From Thunnus maccoyii (taxonomy: Eukaryota > Chordata > Actinopteri > Scombriformes > Scombridae), in assembly GCF_910596095.1 (NCBI RefSeq), contig NC_056544.1, forward strand, positions 15,485,155-15,549,154: a stretch of 64,000 nucleotides of DNA. The letters run 5' to 3'. The notes beneath the pieces are model-generated. The model ran no database searches. It saw nothing but the letters and a program-made list of their open reading frames with translations, and was not told the DNA's origin. A program made the translations under genes and the position numbers. Numbering within the stretch: position 1 is the first letter of the stretch; every line of letters starts with the position of its first letter. Shown here in pieces: positions 43,501 through 55,799 of this stretch.

Positions 43501-45519
43501 AACCGCAGAAGAACACCTGATTAATCACAGTAACTGCCTTCATCATCGCGGAAGTGTAAATGACTTCCTGAGCTGGCTGAAGACTACCTGTTTAGTTTCC
43601 AGCAGGACAGACTCTGGATCTCTTACAGCGTGATACATTTTCATCATCACCTTTAGGTTCAGAACAGCCGCATACCTGTTGAGAAGATCTCTGTTGCCAC
43701 GCCAATAAAGGCATCCGAGACCATGTTCTCCATGGCAACAGAAATGTTGAGCTGCCGTGCCACGTTCCTGTACAGACTGGGCTGTATGCACTCCAGCTCG
43801 TCACCTAGGTAACAGAGGGAGAACGTACACAAAAAAAATAGAGAGAGGCAGGAAAAGTCTGTTAGGAAGATCACAGTTAATCTGAATGAATAAGACCAAA
43901 ACACAGAGTCAGTTGAAACCAACTATTCAATCACTCTGGGTTATGAAAACAATCCAACTATTCAATCAACTAAAACAAGTGTCACTCAGATGTCACAGTT
44001 ATAAGTAAAACATGTATTTCTCTACTGATTTCTCTAAAGAACAAACTGGACACTCATTAAGTCAAATAAATCCTCCAGATGTAATCACCTGGTTCAGGCA
44101 GTTCTCTCATACAAACACGTAATCCTCAACTCCCCATCTGCCCCAGTTTATTAAAATAGCTGGAAAAATATACACCTACAGTACAGCAGAAAATGATAAA
44201 GAAGTATTCAGTCTGGTTTCTGACGTGTATCAATTATCAGTTCCAACTCTGCTGAGTCATCACAGATCTCAAACCTCATATTATCTTAAAGTAATATTAT
44301 CTCTCTGTCACAGGCTTCCAGTCCAAGTCACACAAGACAATGAAAATCTATCAACTGCTCCATGTTCACCATGTTAGATTACAGAACATTTCATTCACAG
44401 TGTGCAGGACTAGAAAGTCTTTCATTTTAACGTCTTGAAATCAAAACCTAGACCTGAAAAAAATAAATACAATAAACCTTCTTTTATTAATATGCATTTT
44501 TCGCTCTCATTAACCTTTTTCATTACTGGTAGGAATCAAATATGGAGTCTGTATTTTACCAAGTGGACCCTCCTCCTTTTTTATGGTATGTTGCAACAGT
44601 TGATACCTCCACCAAGATATCTCAAAAACATGTTGACATGTTTCAGTGAAATTTGGTGGAAAGTACAGCTGTGATTACTTTTTGGTGCTGATCTGGATCC
44701 AGAAACGTCCAGGATTTCTTCATATTGCAGGATGGAGTGAAAAAAAGAATTTTCTTGTGAACTACTGCATGTGATGAATCTGTTCCATGATTTCTATCAC
44801 TATGTGCGTTTTAATTCAGATCCAGACGCAGATTGAAAAGGTCTAAATTATTTCTATGATCAAAAAATACATTTTGAGGGTTGTGCAGACACGGTGGAGA
44901 TGTTTGCTCTTTGAGTTCTTTCTACTAAGAAATTCTGTGTTTAGGTTTTTTTTTTATGTAAGACTTTATGTAAAATATTAAGATTGAAATCATGATGAAG
45001 CCATGGCCCCATAGTTCACCCATGACTGTCAAAGATGGCAACTTACATGGTAAACTGGGGCAAATCAAAACCTAAAAGACATATAAGAATACATTGTAAT
45101 GACCCTATACTCTCCTCAATTTATGAGGAAATGTCTCCACAAGATCAGGTTCAAAGTACAACAGAAGATGACAGCAAAGGCCTTGAATATGCGTACATGT
45201 TGCTAAAAGATGTCAATTTGCCAATTCAAGCCCCTTATTTTATCCATTTTGACGTTCACTAGTTTTCTATGGCTGTGTAGTTCAGATTTCTCTTACCGAG
45301 ACAGAGAAGCACCAAAGACACCTCGGAGAGCGCCGCATTTGAAGGAGAGAGATTGAGTTCAGTTTTGGACCATCCCAACCCGTTCTGGTTGAGCCTGGAG
45401 AGGATGTAGTCTCTGCACAGCGCTTTGGACTGGGACACCAGCTCCTTCTCAGTCAAAGACCGATCAAACACATCCAGGACCTCTGCGGCAAACACAGAAG
45501 ACCGCCGCAGGACCTCCAT
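37583..45519 (-). CDS. bok: bok, BCL-2-related ovarian killer
   Basis: Pro-apoptotic BAX/BAK-like effector of the BCL-2 family, acting at mitochondrial and ER membranes. Four coding exons: 45297-45519, 43676-43804, 39731-39894, 37583-37708. All phases agree, giving 213 residues (human BOK 212). Start MEVLRRSSVFAAEV is the family start. The BH3 region LSEVSLVLLCLGDELE (residues 64-79) is split by intron 1. The BH1 region covers about 103-135 (VSDAFIGVATEIFSTG, ITWGKVVSMYAVAGALAVDC). The BH2-like end is WLKRRGGW (165-172). A hydrophobic C-terminal segment (SSIIESLKYFLTTMYVYIM) should be the membrane anchor. The gene converges on thap4, as in human 2q37.3. Introns hold repeats at about 38070, 40529 and 44590. 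Confidence 0.97.
38070..38160. repeat. Teleost dispersed repeat fragment
   Basis: 'gggctacgttcacattacag', 'ctcaaatccgattttttagt' and 'cagatccgaccgttga' resemble ends of hAT-like non-autonomous elements common in fish. It lies in bok intron 3. Class inferred from memory only. Confidence 0.5.
40529..40560. repeat. A32 homopolymer
   Basis: Uninterrupted run of about 32 A in bok intron 2 (between the exons at 39731-39894 and 43676-43804). No retroposed gene is seen upstream of it. Confidence 0.9.
41780..41811. repeat. Perfect 15-bp inverted repeat with 2-nt loop
   Basis: GGTATCATCTAAACA, TG, then the exact reverse complement TGTTTAGATGATACC, inside the bok intron between exons 2 and 3. No surrounding element is visible. 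Confidence 0.9.
44585..44840. repeat. Teleost dispersed repeat fragment
   Basis: 'gatacctccaccaagatatc', 'gtttcagtgaaatttggtgg', 'gctgatctggatccagaaac' and 'atttcttcatattgcaggat' are typical of a repeat abundant in teleost genomes. It lies in bok intron 1. No intact ORF. Confidence 0.6.
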
Positions 45520-46436
45520 GTCCTCTTTGCAGGGGATCTGGGTCAGGGAGCGACTGACCTCTTCAGATCAGCTGTGCCTAAATGTGTCTCCTCTTTATCC
45601 CAGAGGAGCAAACTTTAACGCTGAAGGCAATATAGCAGCTGCGAGGATAATAAAAAGAAAACCCTCATTTAGAGACAGCCAGAGTTAATTGATTAGTCAC
45701 AAAAACACATCAATACACCATTTGATCTTGAAATGAGACACTTAGAATCATCACAGTGGTGCAAAAAAATAAGCAGCTTGTTTGATTAAATTAATCATTT
45801 TTTTTACATCTACAGGAAATGTGGGTGTATACTCTCAATCAGGATCTAAATCAGACCAGAAACTTACATAAGAATATGATGGAGGCGTTATTGTTGTGAG
45901 TCACATGGTAGGGTGGTCCAGATATTGCTACACTTCTTGCATTATGCAAGCACTGATACCACAAGATGAGGGAAATATCTTGCCACTAGGACAGCAACAG
46001 CTCTATCTTCATTTGGGATCAAATCTATGAACCACACGAGGTTTCAGTGCAATCTTAGGTAACCTGATAAAAAATGGAACATTTGAATGTATGTGTTAAA
46101 TTGTTTGATTGTCAATTAAGGCTGTTGCACACCAAGAACAAACCACGCTTACCTTCAACATTTTCATCCACACAGAGATGTCCTCGCAGTGACTTGTCCG
46201 ATAATGGACCTCCAAGTCAGAAAACCTCTCAAACCAGCTCTCTGTGGTGCTTCCTAGCCAAAAAGAGTCCGACCTTCAGAGCAGCACAGCTCATCTAAAC
46301 TAGTGCCACACAATCAGTAAGAAAACCACAGGGCGAAGTTCTGCCTCACGCCTCATTTCATAGTGCGGCTGATCCACTTGTTTCCTTGAAAAGCTCAAGC
46401 GGACTGAGCCGTGGGACGCAGTTAGAGGACGCCTAC

Positions 46437-46600
46437 CTGTTGTTCCACCTTCCCATTGGCGCTCACTGGGTGCGTTGGATTTGTCGGCAGGAAAAGCCCG
46501 GAGGAGGAGTTTGACGCCTGCCTCACAGCCACTTAACAAGCCAACACTTAATACGGCAGACAATGGAAGACAAATCAACTGCATCTACATCTTCATTCAC
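46437..46600 (-). promoter_or_regulatory. bok: Possible bok 5' untranslated exon and promoter
   Basis: On the minus strand a good donor (GGAACAACAG/GTAGGC) ends a candidate non-coding exon at 46437. The coding exon has a possible acceptor just upstream of its ATG (CCCCTGCAAAG). The block is moderately GC-rich. Inferred from splice signals only. Confidence 0.35.
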
Positions 46601-48350
46601 AATTTTCTGTTAATTAGCCTGCAGTGATACTCTGAAAGAACATGGTTTTCTTGTGCGTGTGAGCCAACAGTCAGTGATGACAGTTTTTTCTCACTGATGC
46701 AATCTCGTATGCGAGTAATTATAACGGGAGTTCCCGGTAGCTACAGGTGTGACCCTGCAGCTGATCTCCTGCCAAAGTTTATGTAAGTGTGCCTTCCTGA
46801 AGCCAGAAGTGGCACACCTTTAATCCCCAGCAGAGCTGATAAATATAGATGTCCTGCATTTACAGCGCTGACACAAAGCTCACTGGCCTTCATGGTGTTT
46901 CATGTATGAGATAGTCTTATTGTTTTATATATAAATTATATCAAAATACTGATAAATAAGTTATTATAAAGCTTATTTTCATTTATTTTTCAAGGATAGG
47001 CCTAATTGATTTCTCTTTCAGGGCTAATTCATTTATTTTTCAATGACTCCACTGGTTGTTGATGTTTTGAAAGGTTGTAGTGTCGAAATGTTTTATCATG
47101 TAATCCACAAAACGAAATAAACAAGGTCAGTCAGAGGAGACTAACATAAACAATGTCCCTGTTTAATAAGTCAGACGCTTTTCGGTTAATTTCTCTTTCA
47201 CACACGTGTTTTTTTAGCTGCTATATCAATATTTGACAAGGAAAACATAAATCATAATGTGTCATATGCACATATTTTATCACAGCCTCACTCAGCTGTG
47301 TTAATGCAACAAACAGTGGAAAATTAATTAAATTAAAAATTAATCATAATTATTATGACTGGCCAGTGGAGAAAATTATTTTGTGCTATAAATTATGTTA
47401 ACCTTATTTTATCATCTATACTAATTATATGGCTTATAGTTACATTAGGTATTTTTTATGTAGTTAACTGTTTGGCCACTGAGTGTCGCTGTTATTCATT
47501 TTGTGTTGTGACCATCACTTTATTCTCAGAAAGGTCAATAAGCGGGTTCATACAAAAAAAAAAAAGCAATATTGACTTGTGTGACAATTCATTCAAGATA
47601 GTTTCTCTCTTGGTTGATATTCGACTCCATAACAATATATAAATACAATTCAGTACACTATAATTTGCAGGTAGTGTTGATGATTAATAGTCTGATCCTT
47701 GCCATTAATATGACAGTGACAGGATTCATCAAAATTAAAGAAACAAATTAACCTGAAGTATTAACGCTGTTGTGTTACTAAGTGACACCTGCTTCTTCAT
47801 GACCTTTTAGTCTTCCAGCAGCAGTGTCTGAAGTTGGGAAAACTAATTACAGAATGAAATCCTTGTTTTTGGACAAATATTCACACTGTAATTCAGTTCA
47901 ATGTTAATCCTTCTCGGCCTGGTTTGTAACAAATCAATAATCTGTTTTATTTACTCTGCAACACTGGTAACAGACGTTCAACCTGGTTGTCTGCAAAGCA
48001 TTTTGAACTACAGGTTTACTTTGGAAAAAGTGATAATGTTGTTGTTTCTTTTCTTGTGGAGCTACAATATATTTAAATAGACACCAGAAAGAGCAAAATA
48101 AAGTTGAATTATTGTTAACATTACTAACACCAACTTGTCCAAACTCGGGTGAATGAGTCTTACACTGAGAATAATGATTAGTAGATATAATAAGTAGACT
48201 AAAACCACTGAGGTTACACCTCTAATCTCTGTTTTTGGGATAATCCTTAAATCAAGGAATTGATACTTAATATTTAGGTATATCAAATGTCCGAAATAAT
48301 AAGCTCAAATTCTGAGTGCAAAATCTAAGAACAAAAAAGCTAAAAACTGT
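46600..48350. other. Intergenic AT-rich DNA
   Basis: Between bok and the tandem duplication. No conserved coding frame, RNA gene or clear repeat is seen. A short A-run lies near 47554. Confidence 0.6.
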
Positions 48351-49460
48351 GATGTTACCAAAAGAAAAAAAATCAAACCCTTTTTTTTCTGTCTTGGAGA
48401 TGCTGGTGACCAGTTTCTGAACTGATTCTGTTAAAAACAGTCTGTTCAAGAAAGAAAATGTCACCCCCTGTTGACAATGATGAGTCAGTATTCACATTCA
48501 TTTGTTCAGATGAGAAACCTGAATTTTCAAATATGGACACCGTTGTCTCTATGATCCAGCGTCATGCAGTTTTGTTATTTGTTAGTTTCTATGTACTAAA
48601 CTTTGCTGTCGGGCAAAACCTAAGTCAGTCACAAGACCAAGAAGAACAGGGAGTGTGTTGTTGTAGTAATATGGCAGCTGTGAGAAACAGCTGACTATGC
48701 AGTTTGCCTGACTATAGAGACAATACATTCACATCCATTTTATGTCACTTCAACCTCCATCAGTCAGAATAATGACAAGTTTTAGTCACATTTTGTTCTT
48801 TTGCTCACAGTTTTAGTGACTAAACAGTAGAAACACATAGTAGAACTGTTACGTTAAATATATCAAGGTTCTGCACTTGTTGTTATTATAGATCCTTGAC
48901 TGCACATGAATGACACTGCACATAAATGCAGCCAGCTTGAGAAGAAATGCTTCAGTGCAGCCTCTTCTTTGCAGAAACAACAGCTGCACTCCCCTCACAC
49001 CCTTCAGAGGTCAATGGGTGAAACTGAGGTGTTAATTATATTAATGAGCTTGGTTTCTCTTCCATTTCAGATTTTGGTGACCTAAAGCAAATGAGACTTA
49101 CAGCTACACCTTTAAGTGGCCACTGGTCAAGTTTTAGCCATACTCTTAATTTCAAAAAATCTAAATTGCATGACATACGCACACCAGATGCTGTTTTCCC
49201 TCCAGAATTAACTTTGTGACAAACTGTCTTTGATCTAACTTACAGTAAACCTCCTCATTAGTATAGGCAAATGTTTTTGACTAAATAAAACTCTTTAGTT
49301 TTTCCAATGAAAATGTACCTTTTTCATGTTTTTAGTTTGAATTTTGTGCAATAATCACAATTTTAATAATTTAATTTCTAGGATTTTCATGCCTGCACTT
49401 CATTGAAGGACCACCATGTGCTAAACTGTCAAACAACATGTAAACAGATGATGATGATCC

Positions 49461-49503
<43 letters not shown>

Positions 49504-49830
49504 CTGCATGGATTCCTTTCATTTAATCTAACGAACAGTTGATGGAGGCGTAAATTTTTAGGTGCTATCACGGCCTCACGCCCTTCATGCTCGGGGAACA
49601 GGTAAAACCAGAGGCACAGGAGAGCTCGTCATAGTGGCAAGGGTTGAACTGGAACCCAGCCTCTTGTGCCGCAAAAATGGAAGGGATGGGCAACACAAAA
49701 TGTGACGTTAGGTTTTGTGAATGTATGAGCATGGCTGAATTTACTTTTAGTTAAATTACTCAATCTTATGGGAGTGGTACAACTGTTAAATCTCTGTCCT
49801 TACACTGGTAAGAATAATGAATGTCTGAAA
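48350..49830. repeat. Tandem duplication, copy 1
   Basis: A unit of about 1.48 kb repeated directly at 49831-51895. Shared phrases in the same order: 'gttcagatgagaaacctgaa', 'ctgtcgggcaaaacctaagt', 'aatatggcagctgtgagaaa', 'acctccatcagtcagaataa', 'gtggccactggtcaagtttt', 'aatttctaggattttc', 'tggaacccagcctcttgtgc', 'aaatgtgacgttaggttttg'. The copies differ by substitutions and many small indels, so the event is not recent. No firm gene inside. Confidence 0.9.
49459..49500. repeat. C-run plus (CT)n tract
   Basis: About 13 C followed by 15 CT units in copy 1 of the duplication. Visible directly; a matching imperfect CT tract lies near 51440-51490 in copy 2. Confidence 0.9.
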
Positions 49831-51537
49831 TTCTGAATATGAAAAAGTCAAAACAGGGTTTTTTTTGGCGGGGTGGCATTTTAATAGACCGGTTTCCGAA
49901 CTGATTCCATTAAAAGAAAGTGTGTCGAAGAAAGAAAATTTTACTCCCTTTTGACAATCACAAGTCAGTACTGACATGAATTTGTTCAGATTAGAAACCT
50001 GAACATTCAAATATGAACACTATCGTCTCCATCTCTAAGATGTCAACTCCAGATTATTCAAGACATTAGTGAGGGAGTAAAAGTAATGCAAGTTTTATAT
50101 GTTTTTGCTCAGATAGTCTGTTAGCATGGAAATAATGATGCAAACTATTATACTTATACTTGTTAGAAAACTTTGCTAAACACACAAGGAATCCAGTTTC
50201 ATATCATTACAAAACAACACAAAAGAGTGATGGACCAGATTTCAACAATGTCAGTGTCACTGAAAAGTGAATTTATGAGCTTTGGTGACCATGTCACTTG
50301 TGTTAGGCAATCTTAACTGCTATTTCATAAACAATCACACTGAGAAATGCATGTTCACATTCATGTTTAATGAGTCCATTCATTCATTTCAGCATCTCAA
50401 GCAGCCATGCTCGATCTCTCGCATCCAGAGGCATCTGCCCTGTCTTATTTTTCAAAATTGGCTAATTGAGGACAGCTAGCATCTCGAGGATGCTGTCTAT
50501 TCTCCAGTTATTCAGTATAGCAGGGAGCTATGGTCCACAGACAACGTCATGCTGTTTTGTTAGTTGTTAGTCTCAATGTAATAGATTTTGGTATTGGGCA
50601 AAACCTAAACTTAAGTCAGTATTAAACAGTCACAAGACCGAGAAGAACAGGGACTGTGTTGTAGTGTTTAGTAATATGGCAGCTATGAGAAACAGCTGAC
50701 CATGAAGTTTGCCTGACCATAGACACAATAACATCAATTCTCACATTCACATCCACTTTATGTCACTTCAACCTCCATCAGTCAGAATAATGACAAGTTT
50801 TGGTCATATTTTGTTCTTTTGCACACAGTTTTAGTGAATAAACAGCAGCAACACATGATAGAAGTGTAGATATATCGCTGTTCTATTACTGCCAATCACT
50901 TATAGATGCACTTGTTGTTATTTAACATCCTTGGCTGCACATGAATGATACTGTATATAGATGCGACCATCTTTGGAAGATATGCTTCATTGCAGCCTCC
51001 TCTCTGCAAAAACACACCCCTCACTCCCTTTAGAGGTCAGTGAGTGAAACTGGGATGTTAAATATGTTAACGAGCTCGGTTTCTCTGCCATATCAGATTA
51101 TGGTGACATAAGGCAAGTCAGACAGAGAGCCACACCTAGAAGTGGTAATTTAGTGGCCACTGGTCAAGTTTTAGCCATTGTCTTAATTTCAAAAAGCAGT
51201 CATTTATTCTAACTTACATTAAACCTAAAAAAAAAAAAAAAAAAAAAGCACAATGTCACCTTGCATCAGTGTAGGCACATTTTTTAACTAAAATAAAACT
51301 GTCTCTTCAGTATTTTTAACTTTTCCAATGAAAATTTTCCATGTCATGTACAAGAATCACCTCTTTCATGGTTTAATTTCTAGGATTTTCCTGCCTGCAC
51401 TTCATCATGTGTCAAACCCCATGCAGAGAGATGATGATGATCCTCCCTCTATCTCTCTCTATCTCTCTCACTCTCTCTCTCTCTCTCTCGTGCATAGATT
51501 CCTTTCATACCAGTCAACCTTTCTTTCTACCATTCAG

Positions 51538-51607
51538 ATGGTGGAGCAGTACATTTGCAACTGCTCTCCAGGCCTCACGCCCTTCATCACCGGTGCTCGG
51601 GGAACAG
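51538..51607 (+). pseudogene. Exon-like stretch with P-loop-like motif
   Basis: A 70-nt stretch between a good acceptor (TTTCTACCATTCAG) and a usable donor (ACAG/GTAAAAC) reads MVEQYICNCSPGLTPFITGA. Reading on gives GARGTGKT, which satisfies the Walker A pattern GxxxxGK(S/T), although those last residues come from the intron side if the donor is used. Copy 1 of the duplication has the same place damaged by a deletion. I cannot assign a gene; a fossil exon of a P-loop ATPase is possible, chance is also possible. Confidence 0.3.
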
Positions 51608-51722
51608 GTAAAACTGGACTGGAACCCAGCCTCTTGTGCAGCAAAACTGGAAGGGATGGGCGACACAAAATGTGACGTTAGGTTTGTGAAAGTATGAAAT
51701 CTGATTTCACCTTTAGCACATA

Positions 51723-51724
<2 letters not shown>

Positions 51725-51803
<79 letters not shown>
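51725..51803. repeat. (GT)39 microsatellite
   Basis: Uninterrupted GT tract of about 79 bp inside copy 2 of the duplication. Confidence 0.97.
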
Positions 51804-51804
<1 letters not shown>

Positions 51805-52379
51805 TTGAAATAACTTTAAGTGAAATTATTAAATCTTTTGAGATTGGTACAACTGTTAAAAATGTGTTTTGACACTGGAAAGACATTTTAGAGATTTTCA
51901 GTCTTTTTATTTCATTTTGGTTTCATCTTTCACATGTGGTTATTTTTTTATGCTTGTACGCTGATTAATTGATATTCTTTGTATAACAATGGGGCCATTC
52001 ACTCCTGGGTCTTGGTTTCTTCAACCGGGGCCTGCAGCTCTCTGACCCCATCCCCTTCATCACCATTGATGAAACCGTCCAATCACAAACAGGCTAAGTG
52101 AGGATATGAAGGTGGAGCTTAGCATTGAAACAGGGTGTGGTCGTGAAACTAGCAAGGTCTGTAGTAGTGGCCTGGGGTTTAAATTGAGTGATCCTAGTGC
52201 CAAAGTTATCATTGCTGGCCTTTTACTTTTACTCATCTCTCATTTGCCTCCTCTCTCCCATCTCTCACTTGGGAGAGTTTCAGCTCTTCTTGGATTTTGT
52301 GTGTGTGTGAAAATATCTCGACATTACACATTGATCTCAGCCACAACCTAAGGAATAGCTTTGCATTTTTTCTGGTTTC

Positions 52380-52463
52380 CACCTGATCAGTCTGACCGAT
52401 CTGTTGGATCCTCTGGATTGAGAGCTGCCTGCTCTGGCTGTGCAGCTGCTTTCCTCACAAACG
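52380..52463 (+). promoter_or_regulatory. elovl1: Possible elovl1 non-coding first exon
   Basis: The strand-matched donor CACAAACG/GTGAGT at 52463-52464 ends a stretch without long ORF, about 0.8 kb before the next acceptor (TTTTTTGTTCAG at 53281) that leads into the start-codon exon. The 5' boundary is a guess. Confidence 0.35.
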
Positions 52464-53290
52464 GTGAGTGCTGTGCTCTGTGTGGTGAGTCACACTCAAC
52501 ACAACAGCTGATAATTTAACAGTTTCAGAGATGTTGCCATACTTGCTAAACTCATATCATTTGTGTGTGTTGTTGAGTGTAATGTTTATTGAATGAAAGG
52601 GCACATCTCTCTTGAATGCATTGTGGTTAGACAGGTGTGTTTTTTTTCCAGATACTCCTTTAGTTCGGTGGTAAAGTTAGCTTCTTCTGGATTAGGGGAG
52701 GGAAACATTAATCACTCTTAATCTTTAAACCTGTTCTTTGGGTTGTTTTGTAGTTTTATAGCCTGGAAAATCATGATCACCTCATATTTTGGTAGCTCAG
52801 GTGGTTTGTTAGTCTAGCTATATGGGCCAGGTTCTTTGCCTCACCTGTTCGACTTGCTCTGTAAGTCAGCAAGAGAGTATTTCATTGTTTTTAGACTGAC
52901 AGCAGATTTCAGATGTTTCATAATCCCTCTTCAACATTGACATAAGGTGTCATTTTTAATACTGAAGCAGTGTTTTGTTTTTGACTAATAAAATACAATA
53001 ATGAAGCTCAGTTTGTACTAGAATCACCATGATTTTGATCTCACATTAGGCTTTGAAAGGAGGTCCTAATGTAGATTTCCTCAACATGTTTTTTTTTTTT
53101 GTTGTTTTTTTAAAGGTTGTACCAAAGGGCACTCAGTGCTGTTTGATGAGCCGCTGCAGCTGTCTCCTGTTTATTCAGTCTGTGAGGAAGCAGGTGGACA
53201 GGTCGCTTTGTTGCTCACCTGCCCAGCCAGCCTCACTCCTGGCAGTTTCTGATTATTTGTCTTTACATATTTTTTGTTCAGGGGTTTGTA

Positions 53291-53314
53291 GAAGAAGAAG
53301 AAGAAGAAGAAGAA
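53291..53314 (+). repeat. elovl1: (GAA)8 tract in elovl1 5' UTR
   Basis: Eight GAA units end 13 nt before the elovl1 ATG and start just after a likely acceptor (AG at 53280-53281). Purine-rich repeats of this kind can act as exonic splicing enhancers; that role is inferred. Confidence 0.7.
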
Positions 53315-53327
53315 TCAAACAGTCACC

Positions 53328-55242
53328 ATGCTGCGAGAAGTTGTGTCAAACGTTTTAGAATTCTACAATTTTCTAGTATCAAGAACTGGTGAGTTTCATT
53401 TGTCTCCCTTACAGATTTATAATTAACACTTGATGTGTTTATCTCCAAGTAACCAGTGATCTATAGCAAATAAACTGATGTGTGGAGAAAAAAATTTGAT
53501 TGAAAATGACACCACTAATCTGCTCAAAACTGTGGATAAACTGAATTTAAAGTGTATGTTACAGTGATGACAGAGATGAATGTGTGTTTTCCAGATGCCA
53601 GAGTCAAAGACTACCCACTGATGCAGAGTCCACTACAGATGACCGCCATCCTGTTGGGCTATGTCTTCTTCTCAGTGTATGCTGGACCTCGCCTGATGGC
53701 TAACCGCAAGCCCTTCCGTCTAAACTCAGCCATGATCATCTACAACCTGAGCATGGTTTTATTGAACGCCTACATAGTGTATGAGGTAAGAAAAATGATG
53801 ACTCGGATCCCTCAAGAGATTTAGCAGTCGTGCTTCTCTACTTTTCATAAACCAAAGTGCTTGTGATGAAAATAACCGCCTCCTGCTGATGTCTTTTGGC
53901 ACCTAGTTCATGATGTCTGGATGGGCTACTACCTATACATGGAGATGTGACCTTATTGACCTCTCGAGCAGCCCGCAGGCGCTTAGGGTAAGGCAGTAAA
54001 TTACTCAGCATTTGTCAAGTCATCATTTTGCTCAGAGAGAGAGAGCACTTTTAAGAATTTAGTCATCCTGATGAAGCCTGAGAAGCATTTTTAGAGTACT
54101 TATGTTTACTTTTTCATCAGGAAATTAAAGATTAGTGTCCTCACCTCCTGACAACAGAACCACTGATATTTCACGGTTAAATATCTGACATTTTCTTCTT
54201 TTCCTTCCCCCAGATGGTTCGAGTGGCTTGGTTGTTTTATTTTTCAAAATACATCGAACTCCTCGACACAGTAAGGACATTTTCATCTTTTCCGGTGGCT
54301 TTTTCATTGTTTGACCTTTTTCGTGACATATCTTGTGTGTTATATTAACTTCTTTTCAGGTATTCTTTGTGCTGAGAAAGAAACAAAACCAGATCACATT
54401 TCTCCATGTATTCCATCACTCCTTCATGCCCTGGTCGTGGTGGTGGGGTGTCACCCTGACTCCTGGTGAGGTTTACTCTGCATAATATCCATGTAAAATA
54501 CTTAATACATTACATACATACTTTAAGCATAAACAAAGTATTTTAGCTCCAGACGTGACTTGAAATCTTCAAAATTTATAGGTGATTCTTGACAGTCATT
54601 GCACCACTTCACATCCAAAAAAACTTAACAATAACTGTGGAGATTACTGTGCAGTTGTGTTTAAATGTCTTATGAAATATATAATTTCTTCTTTTTTTTC
54701 TCTCAAGCTGGAGGAATGGGCTCCTTCCATGCCATGGTGAATTCAACAGTCCACGTTATCATGTACTCTTACTACGGACTCTCTGCTGCAGGACCTCGCT
54801 TCCAGAAATACCTCTGGTGGAAGAAGTACATGACCGCCATCCAACTTGTATGTCCCCCTTTTTTACTACAGTTTTGAACCATTTGATATTTGTGCCGCCT
54901 TCATAAAAAACTATTTTCCCCGTTGTTTTACAGACGCAGTTTGTTCTAGTCTCTATTCACATCAGCCAGTACTACTTCATGGAAAAGTGTGACTACCAGG
55001 TTCCCATATGGATCCACCTCATCTGGATGTATGGTTGCTTCTTCTTCGTCCTCTTTTCCAACTTTTGGGTGCAGGCTTACATAAAGGGCAGACGGCTCCC
55101 TGCTGCAGTAGACAAGCCAAAACAGAATGGTTCAAGCAGCGAACCTATAACTGTGGTGGCCAACGGCAAACACCTGGAGAATGGAAACACGCACCACCAC
55201 ACTAATGGAAAAATCCTCCTGGGAAAAGTCAAGGAAATCTAA
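53328..55242 (+). CDS. elovl1: elovl1, very-long-chain fatty acid elongase 1
   Basis: ER multi-pass 3-ketoacyl-CoA synthase that adds two carbons to long saturated and monounsaturated acyl-CoAs (C20-C26) for sphingolipids. Seven coding exons: 53328-53388, 53595-53785, 53907-53987, 54214-54270, 54360-54465, 54708-54847, 54934-55242. All phases agree, giving 314 residues (human ELOVL1 279; the extra length is a low-complexity His/Asn-rich tail). Family motifs in order: KYIELLDT (KxxExxDT), HVFHH (146-150, the catalytic HxxHH box), [12 protein letters not shown] and TAIQLTQ. Hydrophobic segments fit the usual seven-helix fold. The end KVKEI fits the KxKxx ER-retrieval pattern. It is convergent with cdc20, as in human 1p34. 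I cannot tell the teleost 1a and 1b copies apart. Confidence 0.96.
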
Positions 55243-55744
55243 CTCTGTGACTCTAAAAATGACAAGCAGGCATAAGAGGAGGCCACCTTGAATATGTTGG
55301 TCATCATATCCTGTAGCATATTGGAATGACTCAGATTTCACTATTCTACCCCTAAACTATCCGAGTCTCGTCTCAACTATAAGTCTCGTCTTTTTTTGAA
55401 AATATATGCACACTTCGTGGGATATAAATGGCATTTTTGTTATTTGCCAGTGATCTCTTCATGCCACATTGTGTTTGTTAGTTGTCAAAACTACTAACTG
55501 TGACACACACTGTATGAAGATTGGTGCTAATTTAGTCACTTATAGTATTCTTCAACTCAGGCTTCACCCACATGTTTAAACCGACACTGCTGTTTGACAG
55601 GCATGACCCTTGTTGCTTGGAAGTATCACACAGTTTCCACTGAAGAATAGCACATGTAAATAACTGCAAAGTTTATGCCAAAAAAAGAGTTTTCATTGTA
55701 AATGTCAAATATTTAGTTTTTTTCTGCTTTTATTTATCTTTTGA

Positions 55745-55750
55745 AATAAA
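55745..55750 (+). terminator. elovl1: elovl1 polyadenylation signal
   Basis: AATAAA about 500 nt after the stop, followed by T/G-rich sequence. Another AATAAA lies near 56068. Confidence 0.55.
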
Positions 55751-55799
55751 ACAAATTTTAGATAAAGGTCTCTGTCATTTGGAAAGTAGTTATAGTGTG

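Larger units (their letters stand above)
49831..51895. repeat. Tandem duplication, copy 2
   Basis: Second, longer copy of the 48350-49830 unit, expanded by an A-run near 51229, a CT-rich tract and a long GT tract (51725-51803). It keeps a 70-nt exon-like stretch that is damaged in copy 1. The ends are approximate: alignment is lost after 'ttgg/gagattggtacaactgttaaa' and the following 'acactgg'. Confidence 0.88.

Noticed and set aside
45035-45262. 75-aa plus-strand frame between bok exon 1 and a dispersed repeat
   Set aside because: Coding-like at a glance, but without recognisable motif, splice partners or promoter; left as chance ORF.
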